A program made the translations under genes and the position numbers. From Gilliamella apicola (lineage in GTDB: Bacteria > Pseudomonadota > Gammaproteobacteria > Enterobacterales > Orbaceae): DNA of 64,000 bases. Under the pieces are notes generated by a model. That model was not told the origin of the DNA and did not search any database. It saw nothing but the letters and a program-made list of their open reading frames with translations. The DNA is taken from the NCBI RefSeq assembly GCF_003202915.1, contig NZ_QGLP01000007.1:1-64000 (forward strand), given 5' to 3'. Positions 50,572-60,261 of the stretch are shown piece after piece; positions within the stretch are counted from its first letter, which is position 1; each line of letters starts with the position of its first letter.

Positions 50572-51549
50572 GTGAATAAAAAACAGGGGTTATTGCTAGT
50601 TAATTTAGGCACACCAAGTGCCGTAACACCAATGGCGATTCGTTGTTACTTGACCGAGTTTTTACTCGATCGCCATGTTGTCGACCTGCCTGCTTTTATT
50701 TGGTATCCAATTTTAAAATACCTAGTACTGCCTAAACGTGTCCCCTATATCATCAACCATTATCAAAAGATATGGATAGAGGGTGAATCACCACTACTCC
50801 ATTACAGTAAACGCTTGATCAATCAATTACAACCCGCATTACCTGATATGCAATGCGAATTAGCCATGACCTATGGGGAACCGAACTTACTGTCGGCGCT
50901 AAATAATTTAAATTCATGTGAAAAAGTCACTTTATTACCGTTATTTCCGCAATATTCGACCACCACAACTCAAGCGGTATTAGCTAAAGTAAAGCAACTT
51001 ATTGCTGACAATAATATCAAAATTAATCTTAGCTATATTCGTGATTATGCCGACCACCCAAGTTATATTGATGCACTTTATTGGCAAGTTCAGCAAGCGT
51101 TTTCAACCCAAGGGCAACCGGATGTATTACTCCTTTCTTACCATGGTATTCCTCAACGCTATATTGATAAACGCCAAGACGACTATGTGCAAAGATGCCA
51201 GTTAACCACTAAATTATTGGCAAACAAGTGCCATGCAAATGGCACTTGTTTGCCAATAATAATGGCTTATCAATCAAAGTTTGGTAAAGGGAAATGGGTT
51301 GAACCCAACACCAGCGATATATTAGCAAACTTGGCTAAAACCGGTACTGAACATGTGCAGGTTATCTGTCCAGGTTTTTCGGCAGATTGTATTGAAACTA
51401 TTTATGAAATTGACGAACAAAATCGAGAAATATTCTTAAATGCTGGCGGTAAACAGTTTTATTATATTCCAGCCCTAAACGATACACCATTACAGGTTAA
51501 ATTAATCAAAAATATAGTTGAAAAACCTCCTTTCCTCAAAAAGTTTTAA
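50572..51549 (+). CDS. hemH: Ferrochelatase
   Basis: Inserts ferrous iron into protoporphyrin IX, the last step of haem synthesis. The 325-residue protein has the catalytic histidine in LLSYHGIPQRY and the metal-path glutamate in SADCIETIYEI. The start is GTG at 50572 with AAGGATGG upstream. Residues about 217-227 (ANKCHANGTC and neighbours) do not resemble E. coli HemH (which has SALGMAPEKV there). They are encoded by a perfect 22-bp inverted repeat (separate entry). The two cysteines there might bind metal, but no iron-sulphur pattern is complete. It ends the orn-waaA-hemH unit. Confidence 0.95.
   Translation: MNKKQGLLLVNLGTPSAVTPMAIRCYLTEFLLDRHVVDLPAFIWYPILKYLVLPKRVPYIINHYQKIWIEGESPLLHYSKRLINQLQPALPDMQCELAMTYGEPNLLSALNNLNSCEKVTLLPLFPQYSTTTTQAVLAKVKQLIADNNIKINLSYIRDYADHPSYIDALYWQVQQAFSTQGQPDVLLLSYHGIPQRYIDKRQDDYVQRCQLTTKLLANKCHANGTCLPIIMAYQSKFGKGKWVEPNTSDILANLAKTGTEHVQVICPGFSADCIETIYEIDEQNREIFLNAGGKQFYYIPALNDTPLQVKLIKNIVEKPPFLKKF
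51213..51260 (+). repeat. Perfect 22-bp inverted repeat inside hemH
   Basis: Bases 51213-51234 and 51239-51260 are perfect reverse complements, separated only by GCAA, so the RNA can form a 22-pair stem with a GNRA-type loop. The repeat core is TGGCAAACAAGTGCCA and its complement. It lies within the coding frame (about codons 214-230) without breaking it. There is no T run, so it is not an ordinary terminator. Confidence 0.95.
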
Positions 51550-51713
51550 CCAACTAAGATCTATTTTTAATAATAATCAAATATATTAAATCTTATCTGC
51601 TCAACTTAAAATTGATTAATATTAACGCTAAATAACCAACTAATTTAACTAGTATGATTAACCTGTGTTAGGATGATAGTTAAAAATTATTAGCGCTCAA
51701 AGGAGAATAATCG

Positions 51714-53045
51714 ATGAAAATAATCATCATTGGCGCTCAAGCAGCTGGCGCAAGTGCTGCGGCAAAAGCCAAAAGAAGGGACCCCAATGCGACAATTCGC
51801 ATATATGAAAAATCAGATATTGTTTCATTCGGTGCGTGTGGACTACCTTACTTTATTGGCAACCACTTTGGTGATGAAAATGAAATGATATCGAGAACAC
51901 CAGAACAATTTGCTAAAGATGGGATTGAAATCAAAACATTGCATGAAGTTATCGCTATTGACCCAAAATTGAAAAAAATTACCATTAGGGATATCAAAAG
52001 CAATAATTGTTTTGATGATGATTATGACAAATTACTTATTGCGGTTGGCGCTACACCAATAATTCCACCGTTAGAAAATCACCAACTGGAAAATATTTTC
52101 ACTTTACGCAATATGTATGATGGTTTAGCTATAAAAAATGCCTTAACCAATCGGCAAAACAGCAATATTGTGGTCATAGGTGGCGGCTATATCGGGCTTG
52201 AAATAACCGAATCTTTAGTCGCATTAAACAAAAATGTAAAGCTAATTCAATTAGATGAAAGAGTATTGGTCGACGCCTTCGATCCGGAACTTACCCAGAT
52301 AATTGAAGAAACCCTAAAACAACATTGTGATTTACACCTACAAGAACGAGTACAAGGTTTCGAAGGCGATCACAAAGTTACTCATGTTATTACCAATAAA
52401 GCTAAATATCCTGCTGATATAGTCATTATTGCCACCGGGGTAAAACCTAATAGCGAGCTATATAAAGATTTAGATCTTGAAACACTTAGCAATGGGGCTA
52501 TTGTCATTGATAGTTATGGCAAAACTAATATTGCTGATATTTATGCCGCGGGCGACTGTGTCGCACTTTATCATCGTGTTAGCCAATCAATGACCTATAT
52601 TCCATTAGCGACTGGCGCCAACAAACTCGGTAAGGTGGTTGGTGACAATTTAGCCGGCGGTAATAATCAATTCCCAGGAACCCTTGGCACATCAGCATTA
52701 AGAGTGTTTGATATTGAAGCTGGCCGAACAGGACTCACCGAACAGCAAGCTATCCAAGCAGCTATCCCTTACAAAACAGTGATAGTTAAAGATAAAAATC
52801 ATAGTAACTATGTTGCAGGGCAAACTAGCGTTATTGCTAAACTGATTTATCACGCTGAAACTCGTGTTTTATTAGGTGGACAACTGGCTGGAGGCAGTGG
52901 CGCTGCATTAAGAACCAATAGTTTAGCTACGGCTATTTGGGCAAATATGAAAATTGATGAATTAGCGATGATGGACTTTTTATATGCACCACCTTTTTCA
53001 AGACCGTGGGATATTTTAAATATCGCCGGAGGTATCGCTAAATAG
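51714..53045 (+). CDS. CoA-disulfide reductase-like FAD-dependent oxidoreductase
   Basis: Flavoprotein of 443 residues in the NADH oxidase/CoA-disulfide reductase branch of the disulfide reductase family. The N-terminal FAD fold (IIIIGAQAAGASAAAKA), the single redox cysteine C42 in SFGACGLPYFIG, the NAD site (IVVIGGGYIGLEI) and the second FAD motif (IYAAGDCV) are clear. AAAGGAGAAT gives a strong ribosome site. One active cysteine fits CoA-disulfide, polysulfide or water-forming NADH oxidase activity. A cystine symporter follows 134 bases downstream, which favours a thiol-disulfide role. Confidence 0.85.
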   Translation: MKIIIIGAQAAGASAAAKAKRRDPNATIRIYEKSDIVSFGACGLPYFIGNHFGDENEMISRTPEQFAKDGIEIKTLHEVIAIDPKLKKITIRDIKSNNCFDDDYDKLLIAVGATPIIPPLENHQLENIFTLRNMYDGLAIKNALTNRQNSNIVVIGGGYIGLEITESLVALNKNVKLIQLDERVLVDAFDPELTQIIEETLKQHCDLHLQERVQGFEGDHKVTHVITNKAKYPADIVIIATGVKPNSELYKDLDLETLSNGAIVIDSYGKTNIADIYAAGDCVALYHRVSQSMTYIPLATGANKLGKVVGDNLAGGNNQFPGTLGTSALRVFDIEAGRTGLTEQQAIQAAIPYKTVIVKDKNHSNYVAGQTSVIAKLIYHAETRVLLGGQLAGGSGAALRTNSLATAIWANMKIDELAMMDFLYAPPFSRPWDILNIAGGIAK

Positions 53046-53179
53046 AGTTTAAGCATAATAAATATTTGCTTAGTTATTAAGATTCAGAATGGGCAGTTGG
53101 GTTAATTTAAATGGTTAATCCAACCCAAAAACAGATTATTCAAAATTAATTTAATTTTATCCAAACGCTGGGGGTAAAC

Positions 53180-54601
53180 ATGTCAGATGCCATATTTCAG
53201 GGAACTTTTTTCGAAAAGTTCTTATCTATCACTCATTATCAAACCTTAATCGGCATTGGGTTATTACTGCTTTGCTTTTTCGCTATCATGCGGCCACTAC
53301 AAACAAAAAAAGTTAATTTTTCCATTCGAATGTTAGTCGGATTGATACTTGGTGCCGTTCTTGGTTTAGGTATCCAAGCCGCAGCCGGTTTTCCTACTGA
53401 CTCAACAGTTTGGATGCAAGAAACAGCAACATGGTATGGTTTATTTGGTCGCGCCTTTATCGCCTTTATACGCATGCTGGTGATCCCGTTAATTTTTGTC
53501 TCAATCGTAAAAGTGATTATTGATTTTTCTGGTAAAGAGAATTTACCACAAATCGCATTCAGAGGGATTTTTTGGTTACTATTTACTACCGCAATTGCAT
53601 GTATAGTCGGTATCCTCTTAGCCAATGTCTTATCCTTAGGTGAAATCAGTTCAGCCTCAGCCAAAACAGCTACCGCTAAACAATATACAAATATCATCGA
53701 TACATTTGTCAATCTTATTCCAAGTAATATTATTGCTTCTATGGTAAAAGAGAATATCGTAGGTTTAGTTATCTTTTCGGCTTTAATGGGGCTTGCCGCT
53801 AACCGCATGGAAAAAAAGAATCCACAACCTATCGCTCTTTTTAAAACTTTTATTGAGGCGCTTTATAAAATCATCATGTCAATTGCCATGACGGTCATCA
53901 AATATATGCCTTATGCGGTAATTGCCTTACTTGCTCGCACCATTATTTCAAACGGTATCCCAGCAATTATTGAAGTATCAAGCTTTGTATTAGCAATTTA
54001 CCTTGCCACTATAATAATGCTTGTTGTACATATTGTAATTGTGATGGTGCATGGTATTTCCCCTATCCTCTTTATTAAAAAGGCACTCGGCACATGGTTA
54101 CTAGCCTTCACCAGCCGCTCATCGGTTGGTACATTACCAATGACGATATCAACATTGACAGTCAGAATGGGGGTAAATACCGGTACCGCAAACCTAGTCG
54201 GATCGCTTGGTAGCACAATGGGTATGAATGGTTGTGCTGGCTTTTTCCCTGCTTTACTCGCGGTTATGGTTGCCCATATGGTTGGCATTAATACTGATAT
54301 TCAATTTTATATTATGCTAGTAATTGTGGTAGTTATCGGTTCGATTGGCATCGCCGGTATTCCAGGTACTGCAACTGTTGCCGCTACTGTGGTGCTTTCT
54401 GGTATGGGAATGGCTGAGCACTTCCCATTAATCGGTATGGTGTTAGCCGTCGATCCAATTATTGATATGGCGAGAACCTTAGCTAACGTATCTGGAGCAA
54501 TGACCGCAGCAATAGCAACGGATCACGAAGTTGGATTAATGAATATGGATATCTATAACGATCCAAATGTAACTTTAGATAATGAACAGTCAGAAGTTTA
54601 A
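53180..54601 (+). CDS. tcyP: L-cystine:cation symporter, TcyP type
   Basis: Inner-membrane member of the dicarboxylate/amino acid:cation symporter family, 473 residues with about eight to ten helices. The extended N-terminal part (FSIRMLVGLILGAVLGLGIQ), the TSRSSVGTLPMTI serine-rich loop and the NGCAGFFPALLAVMVAH segment match the cystine group (E. coli YdjN/TcyP) rather than GltP or DctA. Predicted role is uptake of cystine, a source of cysteine after reduction. It follows the disulfide reductase-like gene. Confidence 0.87.
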   Translation: MSDAIFQGTFFEKFLSITHYQTLIGIGLLLLCFFAIMRPLQTKKVNFSIRMLVGLILGAVLGLGIQAAAGFPTDSTVWMQETATWYGLFGRAFIAFIRMLVIPLIFVSIVKVIIDFSGKENLPQIAFRGIFWLLFTTAIACIVGILLANVLSLGEISSASAKTATAKQYTNIIDTFVNLIPSNIIASMVKENIVGLVIFSALMGLAANRMEKKNPQPIALFKTFIEALYKIIMSIAMTVIKYMPYAVIALLARTIISNGIPAIIEVSSFVLAIYLATIIMLVVHIVIVMVHGISPILFIKKALGTWLLAFTSRSSVGTLPMTISTLTVRMGVNTGTANLVGSLGSTMGMNGCAGFFPALLAVMVAHMVGINTDIQFYIMLVIVVVIGSIGIAGIPGTATVAATVVLSGMGMAEHFPLIGMVLAVDPIIDMARTLANVSGAMTAAIATDHEVGLMNMDIYNDPNVTLDNEQSEV

Positions 54602-54638
54602 CCAAGAAATAATTTGCACTAAATTTATTGTAAATTGC

Positions 54639-54664
54639 AAAAGACGCCAATTGGCGTCTTTTTT
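54639..54664. terminator. Bidirectional terminator between tcyP and galU
   Basis: A perfect 12-bp self-complementary hairpin (AAAAGACGCCAA and complement, no extra loop bases) with A-rich and T-rich flanks lies between the convergent genes and can stop transcription from both sides. Confidence 0.88.
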
Positions 54665-54684
54665 ATCTTAACAGTAAAGCAAAC

Positions 54685-55599
54685 TTATAGGGTTTTTAAC
54701 CACGCTTTAACATCATCACCTAAACTATTGTGACGCATTGCGTATTGTACGAAAGTTTGTACATAACCTAATTTATTTCCACAGTCATGGCTTCGACCTT
54801 TTATACAATAGGCATCGACAGGCTCATCTTCTAGTAACATCGCAATCGCGTCAGTTAATTGAATCTCACCACCAGCTCCTAATGGCGTTTTGGCTAATAA
54901 AGGCCAAATTTTTTCAGACAGTACATAACGTCCAACAACTGATTGATTAGACGGTGCTTCATCAATGGACGGTTTTTCAACTACACTATACATTTGGACG
55001 ACATTACCAGCGGATAACTCTTCCCCTCGGCAGTCGACAATACCATAAGAGGAAACTAGCTCTTTCGGTACAGGTTCAACCATAATTTGACTATGTTTAG
55101 TGTTATGGTAATTATTAATCATCGCCGCTAAATTATCTTGAGAAAGATCGCTATCATACTCATCAATAATTACATCCGGTAACACAACAGCAAAAGGTTC
55201 ATCACCAACTAAAGGATAAGCACAAAGCACTGCATGACCAAGACCTTTAGCTAAACCTTGACGAACACTTGTGATAGTGACATTTTTTGGTAGTATACCT
55301 TGTACTTCCTGCAATAGCTGGCGTTTAACACGCGCTTCAAGCATAGCTTCAAGCTCAAAACTGGTATCAAAATGGTTTTCAATAGAATTTTTCGAAGAGT
55401 GTGTCACGAAGATAATTTCGGTTATTCCCGCAGCAATACACTCTTTGACTACATATTGAATAAGTGGTTTATCAACCACTGGTAACATCTCTTTAGGAAT
55501 CGCTTTGGTTGCAGGTAACATTCTTGTGCCAAGACCAGCAACAGGGATAACCGCTTTTTTAACTTTTCCCTTAACAGAGGTTTCAAAATTTAATGGCAT
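54685..55599 (-). CDS. galU: UTP-glucose-1-phosphate uridylyltransferase
   Basis: Makes UDP-glucose for LPS, capsule and galactose use. The 304-residue nucleotidyltransferase has the signature [23 protein letters not shown] split over residues 16-38, the catalytic VVLPDVIID and the sugar-site [13 protein letters not shown]. In E. coli the homologue is also a separate gene. It is the only gene between the bidirectional terminator and the DUF2569 gene. Confidence 0.96.
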   Translation of the reverse strand: MPLNFETSVKGKVKKAVIPVAGLGTRMLPATKAIPKEMLPVVDKPLIQYVVKECIAAGITEIIFVTHSSKNSIENHFDTSFELEAMLEARVKRQLLQEVQGILPKNVTITSVRQGLAKGLGHAVLCAYPLVGDEPFAVVLPDVIIDEYDSDLSQDNLAAMINNYHNTKHSQIMVEPVPKELVSSYGIVDCRGEELSAGNVVQMYSVVEKPSIDEAPSNQSVVGRYVLSEKIWPLLAKTPLGAGGEIQLTDAIAMLLEDEPVDAYCIKGRSHDCGNKLGYVQTFVQYAMRHNSLGDDVKAWLKTL

Positions 55600-55647
55600 T
55601 TTAATTCCTTAAAAAATAAATTAACTAATAATATTATAACTTTCCTC

Positions 55648-56118
55648 TCAACGATGTCCATTTACAAACGTGTTCTTCACGCGAACTGAATTTAGCATAT
55701 ACAAAACCCAAATAGTGCTCCAAATTATGCTATTTGTTGTAATAAAAATATCACGAATTTCAAGTTTAAATATAGTAAATTGATCATTAATAAACAGGTC
55801 TAAAATCTGAAATATAACGATTACAAATTCAAAACAGATCATTAAAGATGGGAATTTATAATTTTTAGTAAAAAACAGATAGAGCAAATAGATACTAAAA
55901 AGAATAATAATCAGATTAATACCAATTTCAAATGGATAAACCCACTTAAGATTTTCAATATAAAAATCGGAGTCTGGATTCGTCAATTGAGACCATCCTA
56001 TAAAGACAATGCCTGAATTAAGAATCAAAAATAAACTACTGATGAAACCAAAAATTAATCTTATTGCAACAATAATAAGCCAGCCACCTAATCCCCTAAG
56101 GGGTAAGTTGTCAGTCAT
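55648..56118 (-). CDS. DUF2569-family membrane protein
   Basis: Hydrophobic protein of 156 residues with four helices. The family pattern is an early GLGGWLIIVA motif and a C-terminal YMLNSVRVKNTF. Function is unknown. Codon use is AT-rich like the neighbours. It lies ten bases after the lipoprotein gene and is probably co-transcribed with it. Confidence 0.8.
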   Translation of the reverse strand: MTDNLPLRGLGGWLIIVAIRLIFGFISSLFLILNSGIVFIGWSQLTNPDSDFYIENLKWVYPFEIGINLIIILFSIYLLYLFFTKNYKFPSLMICFEFVIVIFQILDLFINDQFTIFKLEIRDIFITTNSIIWSTIWVLYMLNSVRVKNTFVNGHR

Positions 56119-56127
56119 ATAAATTCC

Positions 56128-56625
56128 TTATTTGATAATAGATAAATCGTTAGATTCAATTAGTGACGGATTATCCCTATCTTTAGCTAAAGAATCAATG
56201 GAAATATAGACAATCTGACAGGTCTCTAACACAGCTTCTTTAACTACAAATTTTGCTTTACGATCGCGTGCTTCTTTCTGTTTGGCGCTAATATAGAGAT
56301 CATCATAACCATCATCATACATTGATGCTCGTTCAAATATATTAGTGCTACGCCAAAATGTCTCTTTTGGATAATCGCGCTCAAAAGTTTGACCGGTTAA
56401 TTTACCTTTTAAACCTGCATAACTTATTGGTAAATGATTACCCGCTCGACTTTGTGAGAGATAAATATGGGGATATTCTGTAAGATTGGATTCAAGCTGG
56501 TTTAGCTTAAATTCAATACCAGAACGATTTTGATACTGGCAATTTTCCATTGTTAAAGGCGCAGTTCGAAAATTTAACGAACTGCACCCTACAAGCAAAA
56601 ACACTAAAATAAAGATTCGATACAT
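56128..56625 (-). CDS. Uncharacterised lipoprotein
   Basis: I do not recognise this protein of 165 residues. From the ATG at 56625 it has a typical lipoprotein signal (YRIFILVFLLVGC), with the lipid-bearing cysteine at residue 14 followed by SS, which favours outer-membrane sorting. An upstream ATG (56667) gives a longer, unlikely N-terminus. The mature part contains FERDYPKETFWRSTNIFERASMYDDGYDDLY-like aromatic and acidic stretches and no known catalytic motif. Confidence 0.78.
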   Translation of the reverse strand: MYRIFILVFLLVGCSSLNFRTAPLTMENCQYQNRSGIEFKLNQLESNLTEYPHIYLSQSRAGNHLPISYAGLKGKLTGQTFERDYPKETFWRSTNIFERASMYDDGYDDLYISAKQKEARDRKAKFVVKEAVLETCQIVYISIDSLAKDRDNPSLIESNDLSIIK

Positions 56626-56674
56626 AATTTTCTGTTTGCTTATAAAAATATTTATAAGCAATTGCACTCATTGT

Positions 56675-56824
56675 TTACATTTTATCACTAACATTTTCGG
56701 CGGTATTGGTAATTGCTTTACCGCCTGATTGAACATCTTTACCTACACCTTTGACCGTATTACAACCTACAACCAATGTTGCCATAACAAGAGCTACTAC
56801 TACCATTAACATTTTGTGGAACAT
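56675..56824 (-). CDS. Entericidin-family small lipoprotein
   Basis: Short gene of 49 codons, read by eye on the minus strand. The product has a lipoprotein signal ending LVVGC, then CNTVKGVGKDVQSGGKAITN and a short acidic tail, which is the entericidin A/B (EcnA/EcnB) pattern. AGAGGAG lies at a good distance before the ATG. EcnB of E. coli is a stationary-phase membrane lipoprotein described as toxic, countered by EcnA. Only one copy is present here, with no partner in the gene's neighbourhood. Confidence 0.88.
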   Translation of the reverse strand: MFHKMLMVVVALVMATLVVGCNTVKGVGKDVQSGGKAITNTAENVSDKM

Positions 56825-56853
56825 TTTAAATACTCCTCTGATTAATGAACTAG

Positions 56854-58047
56854 CTATTTGATTGTAGCAAAAGCTTCTGCTACACGATGTATATTAAGGT
56901 GATTTAAACCCGCCACACACATTCTTCCACTGCCCACCAAATAAACAGCAAAATCATCTTTTAATTGTGCGACTTGCTCTTTAGAAAAACCAGTATAACT
57001 AAACATACCTCTTTGTTTGAGTAAATAATCAAAATTCTGCTTAGGTGCTGCTGTTTTTAATAGATCGACTAATGTTGAGCGCATACTAACAATACGGTTA
57101 CGCATTGATTCAACTTCTTTAAACCATAAAGCTTTAAGTTCAGCATTGTTTAGTACGTATGACACTAATTGCGCACCATAAGCGGCTGGACTTGAATAAT
57201 TTCGACGAACGGTAGCTTGTAATTGGCCAAACACTCTATTAGCCGCTTGATTATCATCACATAAAACCGATAAACCACCTACTCGCTCACCATAAAGTGA
57301 GAACGTTTTAGAAAACGAATTACTGATAAAACCACACAAGCCTTGCTCCGCCACTTTTTTTATTGCATAACTATCACTTTCGATAGTTTCCCCAAAACCT
57401 TGGTAAGCAATATCCATAAATGGGATGAGATCACGATTTTGTAAAACCTCAATCACTTTATCCCACTGCTGATGGGTTAAATCTGCCCCCGTTGGGTTAT
57501 GACAGCAAGGATGCAACAATACTATACTTTTAGCCGGTAAACTATTTAATGTCGCAAGCATAGCATCAAATTTTACGCCACAAGTCTCAGGATCAAAATA
57601 GGGATATTTATTTACCTTAAAGCCTGCTCCATTGAAAATAGCGATATGATTTTCCCAAGTTGGATCACTAACCCACACTTGCGAATCGGGAAAATAGCGA
57701 TATAAAAAGTCAGCGCCGACTTTCAGCGCCCCAGATCCGCCTAATGTCTGAACAGTGGCAATTCGCTGTGCTTGAAAAGCAGGATTATCTTCACCAAAAA
57801 GTAGCGATTGGATCGCTTGACAATAACTCGGTAAGCCACTCATTGGCAAATAAAGTTGCGCACCTTGTTGATGATGATAAATATAGTCACGAGCCGTTTT
57901 TATGCAGGATAATTGCGGAACTACACTGTTTTCATCATAGTAATAACCAATACTTAAATTGATCTTATCTGCACGCTTATCATTATTAAATTCAGCGACT
58001 AATGATAAAATGGGATCACCCGCATACGACTCTACTTTTTCAAACAT
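56854..58047 (-). CDS. tyrB: Aromatic amino acid aminotransferase
   Basis: PLP enzyme that transaminates phenylalanine, tyrosine and aspartate with 2-oxoglutarate. The 397-residue protein begins [15 protein letters not shown], close to E. coli Tyr[10 protein letters not shown], the PLP lysine in [17 protein letters not shown] and the substrate arginine in [11 protein letters not shown] are present. AspC is the closest alternative; the N-terminus favours TyrB. No TyrR box was seen upstream. Confidence 0.93.
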   Translation of the reverse strand: MFEKVESYAGDPILSLVAEFNNDKRADKINLSIGYYYDENSVVPQLSCIKTARDYIYHHQQGAQLYLPMSGLPSYCQAIQSLLFGEDNPAFQAQRIATVQTLGGSGALKVGADFLYRYFPDSQVWVSDPTWENHIAIFNGAGFKVNKYPYFDPETCGVKFDAMLATLNSLPAKSIVLLHPCCHNPTGADLTHQQWDKVIEVLQNRDLIPFMDIAYQGFGETIESDSYAIKKVAEQGLCGFISNSFSKTFSLYGERVGGLSVLCDDNQAANRVFGQLQATVRRNYSSPAAYGAQLVSYVLNNAELKALWFKEVESMRNRIVSMRSTLVDLLKTAAPKQNFDYLLKQRGMFSYTGFSKEQVAQLKDDFAVYLVGSGRMCVAGLNHLNIHRVAEAFATIK

Positions 58048-58297
58048 TTTTCCAACCTAATTAACCAGTAAATAGCAATGTATATTTGTAGATTATTGCA
58101 CCAACTTAATTGGCAATCAATCATTAAATAATAGTTTAAATATAAATAATTTTAGGTTAATAAAAGCGACCGTTTAAAAAATTGATTCTGATATAGAAAT
58201 CCCAAAGTAGACGATAAAAATTAGGAGAATGAAGTAAAAAAAAATGCTTCAAAAACCCTGTTCCTCAACTTTTCGATACTTTAATTGGCACCGTTAA

Positions 58298-58317
58298 TTA
58301 GCACCTTTCGGTGCTAA
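58298..58317 (-). terminator. Hairpin downstream of ridA
   Basis: TTAGCACC and its complement enclose a four-base GAAA loop (minus strand) about 15 bases after the ridA stop. No T run follows, so it may be a stability element or a weak terminator. The remaining part of the 284-base gap up to tyrB holds no gene that I can support. Confidence 0.45.
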
Positions 58318-58331
58318 CCATTTTAGTGAGA

Positions 58332-58715
58332 TTATTTGACAGCAATCACTTCTATTTCAACTTTTGCATCTTTAGGAATGCGTGCAACTTGCACACAAGA
58401 GCGAGCAGGGAATGTGGCTTGATTCTCAGTAAAAAATGCCTCATAGACACTATTCACTTCGGCAAAATCATTCATATCCGCTAAAAAAATCGTTGTTTTA
58501 ACTATATTTTTAACTTGATAACCAGCTTCAGTAATAATCGCTTTAACATTCGCTAAACTTTGTTTTGCTTGCTCTTTGACACAATTTGGCATCTCACCTG
58601 TTGCTGGGTTAATCGGAATTTGACCTGAGGCAAATAACATATTGCCTAAATCAACACCTTGAACATAAGGGCCAATAGCCGCAGGGGCTTTATCGGTATT
58701 AACAACTTTTACCAT
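58332..58715 (-). CDS. ridA: 2-iminobutanoate/2-iminopropanoate deaminase
   Basis: Hydrolyses reactive enamine/imine products of PLP enzymes such as threonine dehydratase. The 127-residue trimeric protein has the family motifs APAAIGPYVQGVD, FASGQIPINPATG and the catalytic arginine in CVQVARIPKDAKVEIE. It has its own promoter region and is transcribed divergently from ffh. Confidence 0.96.
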   Translation of the reverse strand: MVKVVNTDKAPAAIGPYVQGVDLGNMLFASGQIPINPATGEMPNCVKEQAKQSLANVKAIITEAGYQVKNIVKTTIFLADMNDFAEVNSVYEAFFTENQATFPARSCVQVARIPKDAKVEIEVIAVK

Positions 58716-58822
58716 GTATGCTTTCTCCTTTCATCTTGTTATGCCTCCCATTTCAACAGGAAGCCAATTTGGTGTCAAGTCACAGTAAATTTATGATCAT
58801 GGGACTTCTGTCAATTTTCTGA

Positions 58823-58828
58823 TATGAT
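58823..58828 (+). promoter_or_regulatory. Extended -10 promoter element of ffh
   Basis: TATGAT preceded by TG one base away forms an extended -10 element about 35 bases before the ffh ATG at 58863. No good -35 was seen, which is usual for this promoter type. The element lies inside the longer open frame and supports the later start. Confidence 0.5.
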
Positions 58829-58862
58829 AGGTGAAAATTTTTTCATTTTTTTGAGAGTTAGT

Positions 58863-60230
58863 ATGTTTGAGAATTTAACTGATCGTTTATCACAGACATT
58901 TCGCAATATTAGTGGTCGTGGGCGTCTGTCTGAAGATAATATTAAAGATGCGTTGCGCGATGTGCGTATGGCATTACTTGAGGCCGATGTTGCCCTACCT
59001 GTAGTACGAGAATTTATTAACCAAGTTAAACAAAAAGCTGTCGGTTTAGATGTTAATAAAAGTCTAACACCCGGCCAAGAATTTATTAAAATAGTTCAAG
59101 CCGAACTTACCAGCGCAATGGGTGAAGTTAATAGTACACTTAACTTAGCTACCCAGCCTCCAGCAGTTATACTAATGGCTGGCTTACAAGGTGCCGGTAA
59201 AACAACTAGCGTGGCTAAACTGGCAAAATTCTTAAAAGAAAAACAGAAAAAGAAAGTTTTAGTTGTCTCTGCTGACGTTTATCGTCCCGCAGCTATAAAA
59301 CAATTAGAAACACTGGCTAAAGCGATTAATGTTGAGTTCTTCCCATCAGATATAAAACAAAAACCGGTTGATATTGTTAACAAAGCCATTTCGCATGCCA
59401 AACTACAATTCTTTGATGTGCTGATTGTCGATACTGCGGGTCGATTGCATGTTGATAGCGAAATGATGGATGAAATTAAAGCATTACATGATGCAATCAA
59501 TCCAATTGAAACCTTATTTGTGGTCGATGCCATGACCGGGCAAGATGCTGCGAATACAGCAAAAGCATTTAATGATGCATTACCTCTAACTGGGGTTATT
59601 TTAACTAAAGTGGATGGTGATGCGCGTGGTGGTGCAGCATTATCAATTCGTCATATTACCGGTAAACTAATCAAATTCTTAGGGATGGGTGAAAAGACGG
59701 ATGCTCTTGAACCTTTTTATCCTGACCGTATCGCGTCACGCATTTTAGGCATGGGTGATGTTCTCTCTTTAATTGAAGAATTACAGAGTAATGTTGATCG
59801 TGAAAAAGCGGAAAAAATCGCCAAAAAACTAAAAAAAGGCGATAAGTTTGATTTTAACGACTTTCAAGATCAACTACGACAAATGCGTAGTATGGGCGGA
59901 ATGGGCGCAATGCTAGCCAAACTGCCGGGTGTCGGTCAGCTTCCTGAGCATATCAAAGCGCAGATGGATGATAAAATCACCATCAAGATGGAAGCAATTA
60001 TTGGTTCTATGACATTAAAAGAGCGGGCAAATCCAGAAATTATAAAAGGTTCTCGTAAACGTCGAATTGCTAATGGTTCGGGTACCCAAGTGCAAGATGT
60101 CAACAAACTGCTTAAACAGTTTGAAGATATGCAAAAGATGATGAAAAAAATGAAAGGTGGTGGCATGATGAAGATGATGCGCCAAATGAAAGGGTTAATG
60201 GGCGGCGGTATGGGTTTCCCACCGAGATAA
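58863..60230 (+). CDS. ffh: Signal recognition particle protein Ffh
   Basis: SRP54 GTPase that with 4.5S RNA targets inner-membrane proteins to FtsY and SecYEG. The 455-residue protein has the N-domain start (FENLTDRLSQTFRNI), the P loop GLQGAGKTT, DTAGRLHVD, TKVDGDARGGAA, and the methionine-rich M domain that ends MKGLMGGGMGF. A longer frame starts at 58824, but the chosen ATG gives the E. coli-like start and length (453). The downstream hairpin at 60262-60287 is the likely terminator. Confidence 0.97.
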   Translation: MFENLTDRLSQTFRNISGRGRLSEDNIKDALRDVRMALLEADVALPVVREFINQVKQKAVGLDVNKSLTPGQEFIKIVQAELTSAMGEVNSTLNLATQPPAVILMAGLQGAGKTTSVAKLAKFLKEKQKKKVLVVSADVYRPAAIKQLETLAKAINVEFFPSDIKQKPVDIVNKAISHAKLQFFDVLIVDTAGRLHVDSEMMDEIKALHDAINPIETLFVVDAMTGQDAANTAKAFNDALPLTGVILTKVDGDARGGAALSIRHITGKLIKFLGMGEKTDALEPFYPDRIASRILGMGDVLSLIEELQSNVDREKAEKIAKKLKKGDKFDFNDFQDQLRQMRSMGGMGAMLAKLPGVGQLPEHIKAQMDDKITIKMEAIIGSMTLKERANPEIIKGSRKRRIANGSGTQVQDVNKLLKQFEDMQKMMKKMKGGGMMKMMRQMKGLMGGGMGFPPR

Positions 60231-60261
60231 CGTTTTACTTTTTTCTTTCTTGCAATTCACT

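Noticed and set aside
51213-51260. Intrinsic terminator inside hemH
   Set aside because: The stem is perfect but is not followed by a T run on either strand and lies within an intact coding frame, so it is reported as an inverted repeat only.
58048-58140. TyrR box before tyrB
   Set aside because: No TGTAAA-N6-TTTACA-like sequence was seen in the upstream region, only AT-rich DNA.
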